Positions 1-10,314 of a DNA stretch of 64,000 nt are shown here, in pieces; position 1 is the first letter of the stretch; every line of letters starts with the position of its first letter. Source of the DNA: Zoroaster sp. YZ-2022. Its lineage: Eukaryota > Echinodermata > Asteroidea > Forcipulatida > Zoroasteridae. The notes under the pieces were generated by a model. That model had not been told where the DNA came from. It saw only the letters and a program-made list of their open reading frames with translations, and searched no databases. A program made the position numbers and the translations under genes. The DNA lies in contig CM055837.1 in NCBI GenBank assembly GCA_029582265.1, forward strand, positions 13,162,777 through 13,226,776, read 5' to 3'.

Positions 1-489
1 GCACTGGCTCCCCCGCACTGTACGTGTGTCAACGATTGCGACTCGATCTACACTTTTCAAATCGAATGGCCACTCACATGTTGCATGTTGAGCATTGCAC
101 GCAATATGGATGAATTTGCTGTGTCAATCACAGCGAAAAGTACAACAAAAATGCTTGGGATACTTTTATTCTGAAGCAAAATTCCTTGCTGATAGGTATA
201 CAAATGAAAAACATGGTATGTGGTTTTCAGTTCCAATGCATTTCAATCTTAAAATGACAGTCAAGGAGAAAAAAAAAAATCCCGACCGACCGACCCCTTC
301 AAATATTTTCACTGGAGGGCAACTAAATTTTTTATTTTTTTTGCCTTATGTATCAACGACTCAGGCATTTCATGTGGTAAAAACGTGCGCAACACACACA
401 CACACACACACACATCAGGCACTAAAAATATTACAACAAAACAGATGAGGTCCCAATTACGGTTTTTCATGGTTTATAAACCATAAAGT
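1..489. other. Intergenic, (CA)n microsatellite
   Basis: No gene is supported here. The only structure is a short CA repeat near 391-413. The open frame across it has no recognisable domain and runs through the microsatellite, so I treat it as chance. Confidence 0.5.
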
Positions 490-760
490 TGTTGCAAAAT
501 GGTATTTAAACAGTGTTGTAATAATCAATATCAAGTTATGGTTACTTTAATATTTGGTCTTGGAATCCCTATCCCCACAAATCTTCCTGGATGGCAGACA
601 AAACTGATACCAAATAACGATACCTATACCCAAGGATAATATAACCAAGGACTTAGCCAAAATCAAGCAGGTATCTACCAATACCATCGATAACAAATGC
701 CTACTGGTTGAAAATTGTTTAAATATAAACTTGAGCACGATGGAAATATTTTTCGCTTCG
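490..760. repeat. Dispersed repeat family R1, copy 1
   Basis: This stretch shares long matches with 4,640-4,970 and 45,022-45,393. Shared landmarks are TTTGGTCTTGGAATCC, GATGGCAGACAAAAC, GATACCAAATAA and CTTGAGCACGATGG. No coding potential is visible. It is an old, diverged interspersed repeat of unknown class; this copy is the least conserved at its right end. Confidence 0.7.
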
Positions 761-1273
761 GAAAATATTGCTGCCTACAGAGGGGCTACTCTGACAAGGT
801 TAAACAATTAAAAGATGTATCGACCGTAGCTGCAATGAGATTTACAGGAAATTCATAATTTATATTGTCAATTAATTCTCAAAACCATCTCCGAAAATTT
901 GTCAACATTTATCAAAAGCTACGGTAGCGATACAACCTTCAACTGTCAATTGGCACTTCTTTTCAAAACAAAGATGTGGAAAATCTAGGCCTGTTCCATT
1001 TTCTATGAGGAAACATATATGCCTTATCTATTTGTGTAGTTCGTGTAGTTACAACTTGAAAACGATAAATTCTTATTGATATGTTTCATCAGTGAGTTGT
1101 TGTTGTTGTTGGTTTTGGTTGGCACATTTGGCAGACTACTCATCAGTGAGTTGGTTTACACAAACACCTCAAACTATAGGCCTACTGAGTTAGGCCTATG
1201 TGTTTGTGTTACCGCTACCCCATAAAAATGGAAGAGATCCAGGACTACCACTCATGTGGATTGATAGACACAA
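761..1273. other. Intergenic, nothing recognised
   Basis: AT-rich sequence with a short GTT run near 1,095-1,110 and two TAGGCCTA octamers at 1,177 and 1,191. No gene or repeat family was recognised. Confidence 0.4.
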
Positions 1274-1283
1274 TCAGCGACCG

Positions 1284-1312
1284 GAGTCACGTGACTCATA
1301 GTGGGTATAAAA
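1284..1312 (+). promoter_or_regulatory. Possible core promoter: palindromic E-box plus TATA
   Basis: A perfect 14-bp palindrome GAGTCACGTGACTC lies at 1,284-1,297. Its core CACGTG is the site class bound by USF/MITF/Myc-type bHLH factors. A TATA-like TATAAAA follows at 1,306-1,312, and an ATG lies about 45 bp further down. The spacing fits a core promoter, but there is no transcript evidence. A related segment (ATAGACACAATC, GCGAC) occurs inverted near 3,375-3,392, so this could also be part of a repeat. Confidence 0.3.
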
Positions 1313-1354
1313 TGTAAACAAACCAAGCAAGCGACGCGCAGTGTATGGAAAAGC

Positions 1355-1585
1355 ATGGCTTCTTCCGAGTGCTTCTGCTGTACAAGGCACATCATAGATG
1401 TTGTATTTGTTGGTTGGAACACGAGTTTAAGTTCTCTAAATCGATCGGAGATGTTCCCAATTTTAATTTCCAAACATTACGCACATTATCAATGCGCGAA
1501 GAAGTTTTTATCCGGAACTAGGGCAAGGCTCGGCCACCACTCATTTTGGGGCGATCTTCAATGTTTGTTCAACTCTTTTATATAA
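1355..1585 (+). CDS. Small unrecognised ORF, possible first exon
   Basis: A 76-residue open frame starts at the first ATG below the E-box/TATA pair. The N-terminus reads MASSECFCCTRHIID and has a CxC/CxxC-like cysteine cluster, which may hint at a metal-binding fold. I cannot assign it to a family. The rest has no convincing domain, and the stop is followed by AT-rich DNA. It could be a short first exon, a decayed gene or chance. It is listed only because of the promoter-like context. Confidence 0.2.
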   Translation: MASSECFCCTRHIIDVVFVGWNTSLSSLNRSEMFPILISKHYAHYQCAKKFLSGTRARLGHHSFWGDLQCLFNSFI

Positions 1586-1589
1586 AAAT

Positions 1590-2002
1590 ACACCACAGAC
1601 TTTTAAAAAAAACATGACATTTTCACAACTTTAGAAAAATTCAATGTTGAAAAACGTAACTGCATTTTCCAGTCGGCAGCAAAGAACGTCAATGTCGCTT
1701 TTTGGGGACCTTCGTATTTGAACGTTTTCGACTTAGTGTTCAACCGAGTTTGCGTCACTAAATGATCGATATTTTCACAACAGTCGCAGTTTAGTGGATG
1801 GAAATTATACATTAGATAGTTTATTAGTTATTCCTCATCTCAGTAAAGTATCAATTTTCTATCTGAAGCGATGTGGATTAAACAGATTTTTTAATTTAAA
1901 GGAAAACGACTGTTAGTAAATACAGTAGAGTAGTACGCCAGTCTCCTACGACTTTGACAAAGTCACAAAGCATTACGTGAATTCCAGAGCCTAAATTGCA
2001 CA
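1590..2002. other. Intergenic, nothing recognised
   Basis: No gene or repeat family was recognised on either strand. The minus-strand open frame at 1,603-1,812 has no domain signature. Confidence 0.4.
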
Positions 2003-3190
2003 GAGATTAGATTAGATTAGATTAGATAAAACTTTATTGTCCCTCACGGGAAAATTAAAATGGCCTTTACAGTACAATACAATACAATAAGTAGATACAA
2101 AAAAAAAGACTAGACATAAATAAGAAGCTGGTAAAAATAAACAAAAACTTACTTATTAAATACACAAACATTTAGAACAATTCTTTTAATAAAAATATAC
2201 TACAATTCAATATTAAAAATTTACAAAAATTGTTTGAGGATATAGAGTACATGGTGAGGGATCAGAGCCAACCACCCGACAGCTCATCGCTCCAACTGCT
2301 CATTATACCATTTGATAGCAGTCGGAATAAATGAACTGCCGTAACGGTGGGTCCTGATCCTTCTTTGTAAAAAACGATGACTCCTTGAATTGGTTTGGAA
2401 TTCGGCATGTAATGGGTGACTTGAGTCAGCAAGAACTGATTCAATTCTATTGCACGTAAGAGATTTGTATAATGCCTCTGGAGACTCTTGTTGCAGACCA
2501 ATTACTTTACTTGCTTGTTTAACAATTCTTTCCAACTTAATCCGGTCATTGGTCCGCATATTTCCAAAAACACAAACAAGACAAAAAGTTAGGATACTCT
2601 GTACAATAGACTGGTAGAACAATTGTAAAATTGTCTTATCTACATAAAAAGAGTTGAGCTTGCGCAGAAAAAATAAACGTTGTTACAACTTACTATATTT
2701 AGATTTGGCACATGCGTCAAATTTCAATTGGTTGTCAATTTCAACCCCAAGGTATTTGTAAACAGACACTGTTTCTACGCATTCATCTTTGATGACAACT
2801 GGCATAACATGAGATTTCTTTTTCCTAAAGTCAAATACCATCTCTTTAGTTTTATTGACATTAATTTTTAGATAGTTATCATCACACCACTGAATAAAAT
2901 GTGTCACCTCATGTGTAAAACGATCCAGAGATTCTTGTTTTCCATTTTAAAAAAACCAACAATAGCAGTGTCATCAGCATACTTAATGACTTTATGAGTC
3001 TGTTCTATGGAAGTTAGGTCATTGGTATACAAAGTGTACAAGACGGGTGACAAAACACACCCCTGTGGGGCACCTGTGGAAGTATGTTGAACAGATGAAA
3101 GGGTGGAATTCACTTTAACGCATTGACTTCTGTTTAACATAAAATCATTAATCCATAAAATAAGTCTAGGGTTTACATTCAAATCGATGA
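2003..3190 (-). mobile_element. 5'-truncated non-LTR retrotransposon (Rex1-like LINE)
   Basis: Read on the minus strand, this is the 3' part of a LINE: RT palm and thumb region, 3' UTR, then a tail of five or so ATTAG/CTAAT pentamers at 2,003-2,030. Simple-repeat 3' tails are usual for CR1/Rex-type LINEs. The 5' end is lost near 3,190. No clear target duplication was found. The RT reading frame is described separately. Confidence 0.8.
2262..3182 (-). pseudogene. LINE reverse transcriptase, C-terminal half, frameshifted
   Basis: Three minus-strand frames follow each other. The first (3,182-2,904) has the RT block GAPQGCVLSPVLY followed by KYADD, the catalytic YADD box. The second (2,907-2,683) has WCDDNYLKINVNKTKEM and YKYLGVEID, the usual block after the active site. 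The third (2,622-2,284) has FYQSIVQSILTF and, near the end, RYGSSFIPTAIKWYN, the C-terminal signature of Rex1/CR1-type proteins. Each junction needs a frameshift, so the copy is dead. The N-terminal endonuclease and early RT motifs are absent. Clade assignment to Rex1 rests on motif resemblance. Confidence 0.85.
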
Positions 3191-4140
3191 GTTTTTGATT
3201 CTAGAATGAATATAACATGATTTTGAACATTCAGTTTGCCTTCCCTTGCCATTCAGCTATCAATGAGTCGTTGTTTTAAAACCCTCCATGCAGCTCCCTA
3301 TGTTTATACACAGCGCACTGCTGGTTGTATTTTGTACCAACGATACATCACGTGACCACTACTAGCTCGGAGTCGCCGATTGTGTCTATTCTTCTTCCTG
3401 CCTCTCGATGACGTGTTGATTTAGGATCTATGCAACAGGCAATCGATACCAATTGCCAATCACTGTGACCGTGTTGTATTGTGTACATCTGTGCACACAA
3501 AAGGGGCGTTTCTAATCATTCTGGACTACCGCCGCCCGGCGGCTTCGTTGATACGAAGTGGAGATGCGAGCCGTACAAAACAGTATTCATATCAGATATA
3601 TGTTGGTTACCGTGGGTTGTAGCAGAAGAGTTTTCATTCTTGAAAAGAAATAAAAGTTTGGTCGGCATAGTGCGGTTGATTCAATTTATCATTGTTCCAG
3701 AAGGTAAGATATTTTCCTGATTTTATAAAAACTGAAAACTTTGGTATAGTTATTGTTCTAACAATCTAGAACAATCCAAGGGATTTCTCATCGGGATTTT
3801 CTGATAAATCGATGGTGAAAAAGTCAACCAATATGATGCGCATAGGAATACAGGGATGATAGGATGCGAATTTTGAGCTTTTGATTGGAAACCATTAAAT
3901 CTATCTTCTCAAAATATGTTTGTTAACAGTTAAATAAGCATCACCTATATGAAAAAGCTTAGCATTGATTAGAAGTCTTCTAATCTATAAAAGTATGGTA
4001 TCTTATTAATGTGTTTGAATGACTTAACATTACATTTTTTCATTGCATTTCTACATTTACAAACATGTACATGTCATGTATGAGCTATAATATTGGCTGT
4101 AGTCAGGCACTGATTGGTAGGGTATTATAATTACCTTTTT
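3191..4140. other. Intergenic, nothing certain
   Basis: Open frames near 3,481-3,720 have no recognisable domain. The region ends in a polypyrimidine tract (CCTTTTTTTGCCCAG) that could serve as a splice acceptor for the RING-like exon that follows. Confidence 0.4.
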
Positions 4141-4148
4141 TTGCCCAG

Positions 4149-4260
4149 TTGTATATAAATCAAGCCCCCACCTTGTGTACCGTTCCTAAACGTACTTGTG
4201 TAATATTACCGTGTGAACACATTGTATTCTGCTACACATGTGCAAAAATAATAAATGAGT
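4149..4260 (+). pseudogene. RING-finger exon fragment (MDM2/IAP-like pattern)
   Basis: A polypyrimidine tract ending CCCAG at about 4,148 is followed by an open frame reading CTVPKRTCVILPCEHIVFC then YTCAK. The spacing LPCxHxxxCxxCA is the core of C-terminal C3HC4 RING fingers in IAP, MDM2 and neuralized-type ubiquitin ligases. The first zinc pair is incomplete (single C in TLC, no CxxC) and the final CPxC pair is missing, since the frame runs into a tandem repeat. I see no donor or partner exon. It is either the penultimate RING exon of a gene reaching outside this stretch or a decayed fragment. Confidence 0.4.
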
Positions 4261-4530
4261 TATTCTATTTACAACTAGTGAGTATTTTTCAGAAAAATAA
4301 CAGTTCTATTATCAGTTTCGAGGGCCCAATACTGGGGAGAGGCACCATGTTCCTCAAGTATATTTTTATATACATGTACTGATTGAATATCAAATGGGTT
4401 ATTCTACTTACAACTAGTGAGTATTTTTCAGAAAAATAACAGTTCTATTATCAGCCTAGAGGGTCTAAGATTAGGGAGAGGCACAATGTGTTTCTCAAGT
4501 ATATTTTAATATACATGTACTGATTGAACC
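4252..4530. repeat. Tandem duplication, two units of about 140 bp
   Basis: Unit 1 (about 4,252-4,389) and unit 2 (about 4,392-4,530) share TTACAACTAGTGAGTATTTT, CAGAAAAATAACAGTTCTAT and ATATACATGTACTGATTGAA with few differences. The first unit contains the end of the RING-like frame. Confidence 0.85.
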
Positions 4531-4639
4531 ATGTACCACCAAATCTTTGGAACATGTTACTTTTCCTTAACGTCCGTCAGGGTTTATTTCAGTGGTGCCA
4601 TGGTAACCATTGGGGGTGGGTAACCAAATAAATGTTTGA

Positions 4640-4970
4640 TTCATGTGAGATTTGTTCGTGCTTCTTAACATATTAAAAAGTGTTGTAATTAAATTAAGGT
4701 TCCTTGAACATTTTGTCTTGGAACCCCTATGCCTCAAAACCTTCTTTTACATACCGATGGCAGACAAAACCGATACCAAATAAAGATACCCATATTTATT
4801 GGGTTTTATTGAAAATGTTATATAAAGCAAACATTTATCTACAAACGACTTCCGGTTAAAAATTGTTAACATTTAATCTTGAGCACGATGGAAATAGCAC
4901 ATGGCAAATCCAAAGAGGGCAAAGAGGAGCATGGGGTCTTCTTTATAATGGCAGTGCATGTAAATTTTGC
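4640..4970. repeat. Dispersed repeat family R1, copy 2
   Basis: It matches 45,022-45,393 closely: GTGAGATTTGTTCG, GATGGCAGACAAAACCGATA, CTTCCGGTTA, CTTGAGCACGATGG, AGCACATGGCAAATCCAAAG. It is non-coding. The copy at 45 kb is cut by a hAT element. Confidence 0.8.
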
Positions 4971-5172
4971 CTTATTCCTTTTTTGGCAGTGTGCCTCCTT
5001 TTGAGACCCTCCTCTGCAATTGTTTCCGGTGCATTATGAGAATAAAATGTAGCCACTTCATATAACTTGAAATTGGAATTCATATTTTTCTCAAATAAGT
5101 TCTGTTTAAAGCTTGGGCTTGTTTCATTGTATACTTGCTCAATATATAATAAGCCAAAGATCTATTAATATA

Positions 5173-5986
5173 TACTACCGGAATAAAGTAACTGTGCATC
5201 ATTTGAAGTTATGCTATTTTTTAATGAAAAAAGATAATACAATGATTTGTGGTGTTCTGTTAAATCACTGTTTAACTGTTAACAGGATAATCTCGAAATC
5301 TGTATGCTTGGACACTAGGCTTCGTGACACGTCCTTGAAGAGATGTGGTGTCAAAAGTCAGTTCACAAACTCAGTATCGTGTGTGTCCACCATTGGCGTT
5401 GATGCAGGTCTGAGATACAGGGACGAGATCATTGGGCCTCATGTGCAAGCGTTCATTCAAAGACAAGGACGTAACATCACGCTTCAGCAAGATAATGCCT
5501 GTCCACATGTCGCTCGTGTTGTGACAGATTTCCTGAGACAGCAGAACATTCCGGTACTCCCTGGCCAGCTGTTTCTCCGGACCTGTCCCTATCGAGCACG
5601 CTTGGGATGAAATGGAGCGACGTTTACGTCAAGCCCAGAATCAGCCATTGACGTTAGCTGAATTGGGACAAGCGTTGGTTCAGACATGGAACAACATTCC
5701 CCAAGCTTTCTTCAATCGCTTAGTGTCGTCTATGCGTCGTCGTTGTCAAGCCTGCATCAACGCCAATGGTGGACACACACGATACTGAGTTTGTGAACTG
5801 ACTTTTGACACCACATCTCTTCAAGGACGTGTCACGAAGCCTAGTGTCCAAGCATACAGATTTCGAGATTATCCTGTTAACAGTTAAACAGTGATTTAAC
5901 AGAACACCACAAATCATTGTATTATCTTTTTTCATTAAAAAATAGCATAACTTCAAATGATGCACAGTTACTTTATTCCGGTAGTA
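5173..5986. mobile_element. Internally deleted Tc1/mariner-type transposon with long TIRs
   Basis: The 810-bp element runs from CTACCGG (5,175) to CCGGTAG (5,984) with TA on both sides (5,173-5,174; 5,985-5,986), the target duplication of this superfamily. The left 235 bp or so (to about 5,408) is repeated inverted at about 5,749-5,984 almost perfectly. Only the C-terminal third of a transposase gene lies between the arms. The TIRs are far longer than usual for Tc1, and the right TIR includes the last transposase codons and stop. Confidence 0.9.
5405..5787 (+). pseudogene. Tc1-like transposase, C-terminal fragment
   Basis: The frame carries LQQDNACPHVARVV, the second-Asp region of the Tc1 DDE core. 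After a frameshift near 5,560 it continues with PIEHAWDEMERRLRQ, the third catalytic acidic region (SPIEHxWD), and ends in NGGHTRY and a stop at 5,787. The DNA-binding N-terminus and the first Asp are missing. The low divergence between the TIR arms suggests fairly recent activity driven in trans. Confidence 0.85.
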
Positions 5987-6119
5987 TATGTGTTGATGAG
6001 TGCCTTTAGTGGACTTTGTAGGACAAATAGCCAAGTTATTCCAACTATTGGGTAATAATAATTTGTTTAACAATTTGTAACCAAGTCATAGTTGTTGGTC
6101 CAAGCAAGTTAGTTACAAC

Positions 6120-6175
6120 CAACACGACGTCTCCTGAAGACAACCAGAGCATACTAATCGAAACGTCGAGTTGTA
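6120..6175 (+). repeat. Penelope-type 3' motif fragment (CTGAAGA...GAAAC)
   Basis: CTCCTGAAGA at 6,131 and CTAATCGAAACGT at about 6,154-6,166 repeat the pattern seen after the Penelope-like element at 36,996-37,031. A further piece of Penelope end sequence (CGCCGCAAACAGTCG) lies at about 6,229-6,243. I infer a degraded Penelope-like end. It is non-coding. Confidence 0.4.
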
Positions 6176-6329
6176 ACCAACTGGTTATCAGAACCACTTA
6201 CCACTCAAAAGAGAATTGTACATGGTCTCGCCGCAAACAGTCGCTACTTATTTCTTTCACCATGCAAAGCTACAAAAATGATAATAATTCATGGATATGT
6301 TTAGACCCACTCTAGGTTAGTATTGGTCA

Positions 6330-7361
6330 AGGAGTCAGTGGACAAATGTTATTCACTGGAGTACATTTTACAGTTCTTTTTCCACAATTACAGTATGATA
6401 ATGTAGGATATTATGTATCCCCTCTGCCTCATCATAAAACAATTATTTTCTTAGGATTATATTCAAAGACATTTTGGGATGTTAATTAGGTCCTGTGGGT
6501 CTCATAACATAGAAGTAACCCAATCTTACAAAATGCGTCTGAAGTAGTCAAACCTGCTTTTGTGTAACACATCCCAAAACATTCCTTTTTACATGTCAAT
6601 GAAAATGTCAATGAATTCCACCACATAAATGTTTTAGATCTGACAATATATTGACATGTGTTTGGTTTGGTAACACAATTAATATGATGATGTGTTGCTT
6701 TACTGGGTGTGCGCTGATTATACAAAAGGTGCACAAAAGTTCCAACCCGCAAAACGCCATGCCATTAACCCACACGATAAACAACCGGAACAAACACCTC
6801 AATTTAGTACAATTAGTACTTATTAAAATGTTAACCTATGTATAATGCTACACATGTGTGCAAAATTACAGTGGCACATTTTAGCGCACCTACGCATATG
6901 CGTGCTGTCCAAGATACTCTGATATGATGAACATATTCTCTATTGTGTGATCCCCGCTACTGCCGTTACCCAGGTTGTTTGCATCTGACCGGGGCTTGAT
7001 CCCTGGCTACTCGGCAGATATGGTTTGGCCTCTGACCTGGCCCCATAGAGCAATAGATAATTGGCATAAGTGGACCGCCCATGCACCAACATAGGGGCTG
7101 GTTAGCTCAGTTGGTAGAGCACTCGTACGGTATTCGAGAGGTCGCGGGTTCGAGTCCGGCATCAGCCAGTTTTCTTTGCTCGCTTCACGTTTATATAATA
7201 TTTCAGGTCAGTTTCTCCCTATAAATCTACTTCGTGTCCCATTGTGTGATCCCCGCTACTGCCGTTACCCAGGTTGTTTGCATCTTCCGACAATAATAAT
7301 TCCTATCCTGGTCCAGGAGTCTTTGACAAATGTTATTCACTGGAGTACATTTTACAGTTCT
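6330..7361. repeat. Two interspersed duplicated segments
   Basis: The segment GACAAATGTTATTCACTGGA and its continuation occur at about 6,339-6,375 and 7,325-7,361. The segment TGTGTGATCCCCGCTACTGC and its continuation occur at about 6,940-6,986 and 7,241-7,287. The two pairs are in direct orientation and bracket a tRNA-like sequence, so this may be a composite or duplicated non-autonomous element. No gene was recognised in the interval. Confidence 0.6.
7096..7168 (+). tRNA. tRNA-like sequence (pseudo-tRNA or SINE head)
   Basis: The 73 nt fold as a cloverleaf: acceptor GGCTGGT/ATCAGCC with discriminator A, D-arm GCTC/GAGC around AGTTGGTA, anticodon arm CTCGT/TCGAG around ACGGTAT, T-arm GCGGG/CCGGC around TTCGAGT. 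Boxes A and B are good. Faults: a T-T mismatch closing the anticodon stem, C instead of T at position 33, and a G-G mismatch in the T stem. The formal anticodon would be GGT (Thr). These faults and the repeat context suggest a tRNA-derived repeat rather than a working tRNA gene. Confidence 0.5.
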
Positions 7362-8680
7362 ACCAAATTTCCAATTAGGCTATACAAAGTATGGTGGCTA
7401 AGACAGGCCTCACAAATCTAGCAAACGTTCATACCCATGTGAAAAAGGCGTTTAAAGCACAGCACGGCAGAATTCCAATCGATCCAGCAATTTTGGCTGC
7501 AACTGGACATCGTTTCATAGCTAATAAAAACAAATTGATGCCAAAGCGCGGGTCTGATATTTGGAGCAGAACAAATGAGAGTTTTCAATACATTTTTTCT
7601 TGCAATATATTTTTCAAATAATTTAAAATAAAATTTAAAAAAAATCGAGCTTGGACCGAGGGGGGAGGGGAGCCGGGAGAGTGCTCTGTGCGCCTTCTTC
7701 ATCCACACAAAATTTGTGAGGTATTCTAGCTAATGATGTGAATCCCATTCCCAAGCCCCGTGGATCCGCCCTTGTGCGTCACTCTGTATGTGTGAGCCCC
7801 AGTGGCGTAATTTTTTCCAGCGTGAACGTAGCAATTAACATAAACGTGCGTTCCTAAACTCCAAAATACCCTCGCACATGCGTAGTGGGACCTAATAGCT
7901 CCAGTCGGTGAGTCCCATTTTCAAATGGGAATTAGTGCCCTTTAAATTTTCCATTTACCGAAAACTCTTGACTTTAATCAGTAGAATTTGGCTAGCCTCG
8001 TAACTTCGTTTTGAAGGTAAAATTAAATTTTGCTGTCAATAACGTTTTAAACCAGAGGTACATGAGGTGGATTCATATTTACTCCGAAAGGAGTCCAATG
8101 TCTTTCTTAAGCCCTCCGCCGAGAATTTCCAGTACAATATTTTGATTTTCCAACCCCTATTTTAGTTTCATTATAATGAAATCTGTCAAACAATTGATAT
8201 TGTTAATGGCTTTTGAATATACAGGAAAATTAAAAGGTATAAAACGCTTAATTTATTTGTTTTACTCAAAATACACACATGTACCATTCCCTGGTAATAG
8301 TATTGAATGGAATTCCCATACGATCAGTTAGTTGTGCCCATCTCCATCCAAGGCCTATAGAATAGAATAAAAGTACACTGGTGGTGCTAGACTGGCAGTA
8401 TCAAAATCAAAATGTACTTTTTCATTCCAAAATTACCTTTGGTATCACTTTTAACATTACACACATTGTTTTTAACTGCTAGTGTAATGTTTGACAGCAG
8501 GACTTGCTGCATAGACACTGTCATACACTATGCTGCATAACACTGCACAAATTATTGTTTAAAAATAAAGAGCGCTTCAGCGTATCACTAACAACATAGC
8601 CTTCGATGAGTCGAATGGCTACTACTGATATGATCATAAGATTCTGTACTGTTTATAGATACACGTGTTGTACACAGACA
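7362..8680. other. Intergenic; one unassigned open frame
   Basis: An ATG-started frame at 7,391-7,621 contains HVKKAFKAQHGRIPIDP and a fairly even amino-acid mix. I recognise no family and see no flanking gene. The rest shows no gene or repeat I can name. Confidence 0.3.
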
Positions 8681-8686
8681 CGTTTA

Positions 8687-9929
8687 TGCAGGCGTCAATT
8701 TGAAGCCTGGACCCACCCTCCTCACGTCATCACCTTTCTTCACCTGAGCCAATTATGTATAAGGTCAGGATTTCACCACCACTTCACTCTATCAGCAAAT
8801 GTGTTAGTCCAGGCTTCACCCTTTGAATTATTTCCATAGGTGAAGCTTCACTTTTTCAGTTTTCGCCAGGTCTGACGCTTCACCACTGTTTCACCATATT
8901 GGCCATTTGCATATAGTTCAAGCTTCACCTCTATTAAAATCAAGCTTCATTAATGTTTACTTATAACTAGACCATGACTGCAATGGTTAAATTTGTAATT
9001 CCACACTGCTAAAAAAGTACCAAGTCAACCAGGTTTCAATCCAAAGATACAGTGACATTTATTTTGTAAATCCAATGTTTCTACAAATAAATTTTTGTTG
9101 TTGTTATATAAAACTTAAAAAGCATGAAGTTTATTCAAAAGTTGTTTTAACTTTGACACTTGTTTACTAACTCTAAATTGTACTGAAATTGTACTGGCAA
9201 GTGGCAAGAATTCTCATATCATTTGTAACTAGATTTTGAATGCACAAATTTCCACTTCATATCAAAACCAATGCATTTCATAGCTATTAACCCCCAAAGA
9301 ATTGGTCGTTTTGAGCACAAATAATATAAATAAACACAAATATATAATCCTGCACTTGAGATCGGTCAACCTCGTCCCCATGGTTTACTTTATTTCCAAC
9401 ATGTTTACGGTCAACCTCGTACTGCTCGACACACCCTGGGGACGAGGTTGGAGATCGGTGGCAAACGTGCGCAAACTTGGCAACGTTTGCGCAAGTGGAA
9501 CGCACCCCAGGATACAGTTTGCAAGGTGGTGCGGGGCGCGCGATGTTTTAGATTGTGTGTATTTGTGTGGGCAAACTTCAGTTCAAAAATTGCGCGCACG
9601 CAAATTCCAAGTTGGCTTGCGCGAATTTCAAAAAAGGCCATCTTCAAAGATTGCATCACAACAGTTGTTTGAAACGCCACGACTTCGACATATTTTCGAC
9701 ACGACCGATGTAGTGGATTCGATGTCACATCACCAAACACAAATAAGGCTCGTCAACGCTTCACCCTTTCATCAACTTTTATAGGTAACGCTTCACCCAA
9801 TTATTAAAAAAGAACGTTACGGCTTCACTATAACAACAAATTATTGACCTCAGGCTTCGGCGTCGAAGCGGCGTCGATATTTTGCGACCTCTGAGGAGGG
9901 TGGGTCCAGGCTTCAAATTGACGCCTGCA
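8687..9929. mobile_element. Non-autonomous DNA transposon, 1.24 kb, perfect 38-bp TIRs
   Basis: Positions 8,687-8,724 (TGCAGGCGTCAATTTGAAGC...) are the exact inverted complement of 9,892-9,929. Both flanks carry TTA (8,684-8,686 and 9,930-9,932), a 3-bp duplication as made by PIF/Harbinger transposases, though 3 bp is weak proof. Both subterminal zones hold several GCTTCAC motifs (near 8,812, 8,843, 8,879, 8,931 on the left; 9,758, 9,791, 9,825 on the right), like transposase-binding arrays. The open frames inside look like chance. The Polinton starts 10 bp beyond its right end. Confidence 0.8.
9360..9454. repeat. Inverted repeat inside the 1.24 kb transposon
   Basis: GATCGGTCAACCTCGTCCCCA on the left faces TGGGGACGAGGTTGGAGATC on the right, about 55 bp apart. 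GGTCAACCTCGT is also repeated directly near 9,411. It is probably a small hairpin or nested element. Confidence 0.6.
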
Positions 9930-9939
9930 TTATAGGTTC

Positions 9940-10275
9940 AGTAGAAGTTGAGGTGCCGATACGGCGGTTTAAAAAAATAACGATTTAAAAAAATGAAAAA
10001 AGGTCTGTGTTAAAATTACTTTTGTTGGTAAAAAAACTTTTTTTTTCAGGTGTTAAAATTGTGGCTAGGTTGCTAGGTGGCTAGGTTGCTAGGTGGCTAT
10101 AGGTTTTGTTACTTATTAGTGAATTTAAAAATTTGTCTCGGGTAGTAGTAGGGTGGTTTTACATGTCTTTTTTATGTAGAAAAAAGAGATTGTTTTTTTG
10201 AAGAAAAAACAAAGTGTAAAAAAAAGATATCGTTTTTTGAAGAAAAAAACACACGAAAAAACGAATTAAGATTAT
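9940..10275 (+). repeat. Polinton left terminal inverted repeat
   Basis: About 336 bp pair with the right end. The repeat contains alternating GGCTAGGT/TGCTAGGT units near 10,065-10,100, the conserved TTAAAAATTTGTCTCGGGT, and A/T-rich blocks built on GAAGAAAAAA. Compared with the right copy it has a duplicated stretch of about 40 bp near its inner end. Such ends are the presumed protein-primed replication origins. Confidence 0.9.
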
Positions 10276-10314
10276 GTATTTGAATATATAAATGCCGAAG
10301 TAGTATTTATCAAA

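Noticed and set aside
7096..7168. Functional tRNA-Thr(GGT) gene
   Set aside because: Position 33 is C, the anticodon stem has a T-T mismatch and the T stem a G-G mismatch; repeat context favours a SINE or pseudo-tRNA.
9302..9784. 160-codon ORF inside the 1.24 kb transposon as a transposase
   Set aside because: No DDE or DNA-binding motif; it overlaps TIR-associated repeats.
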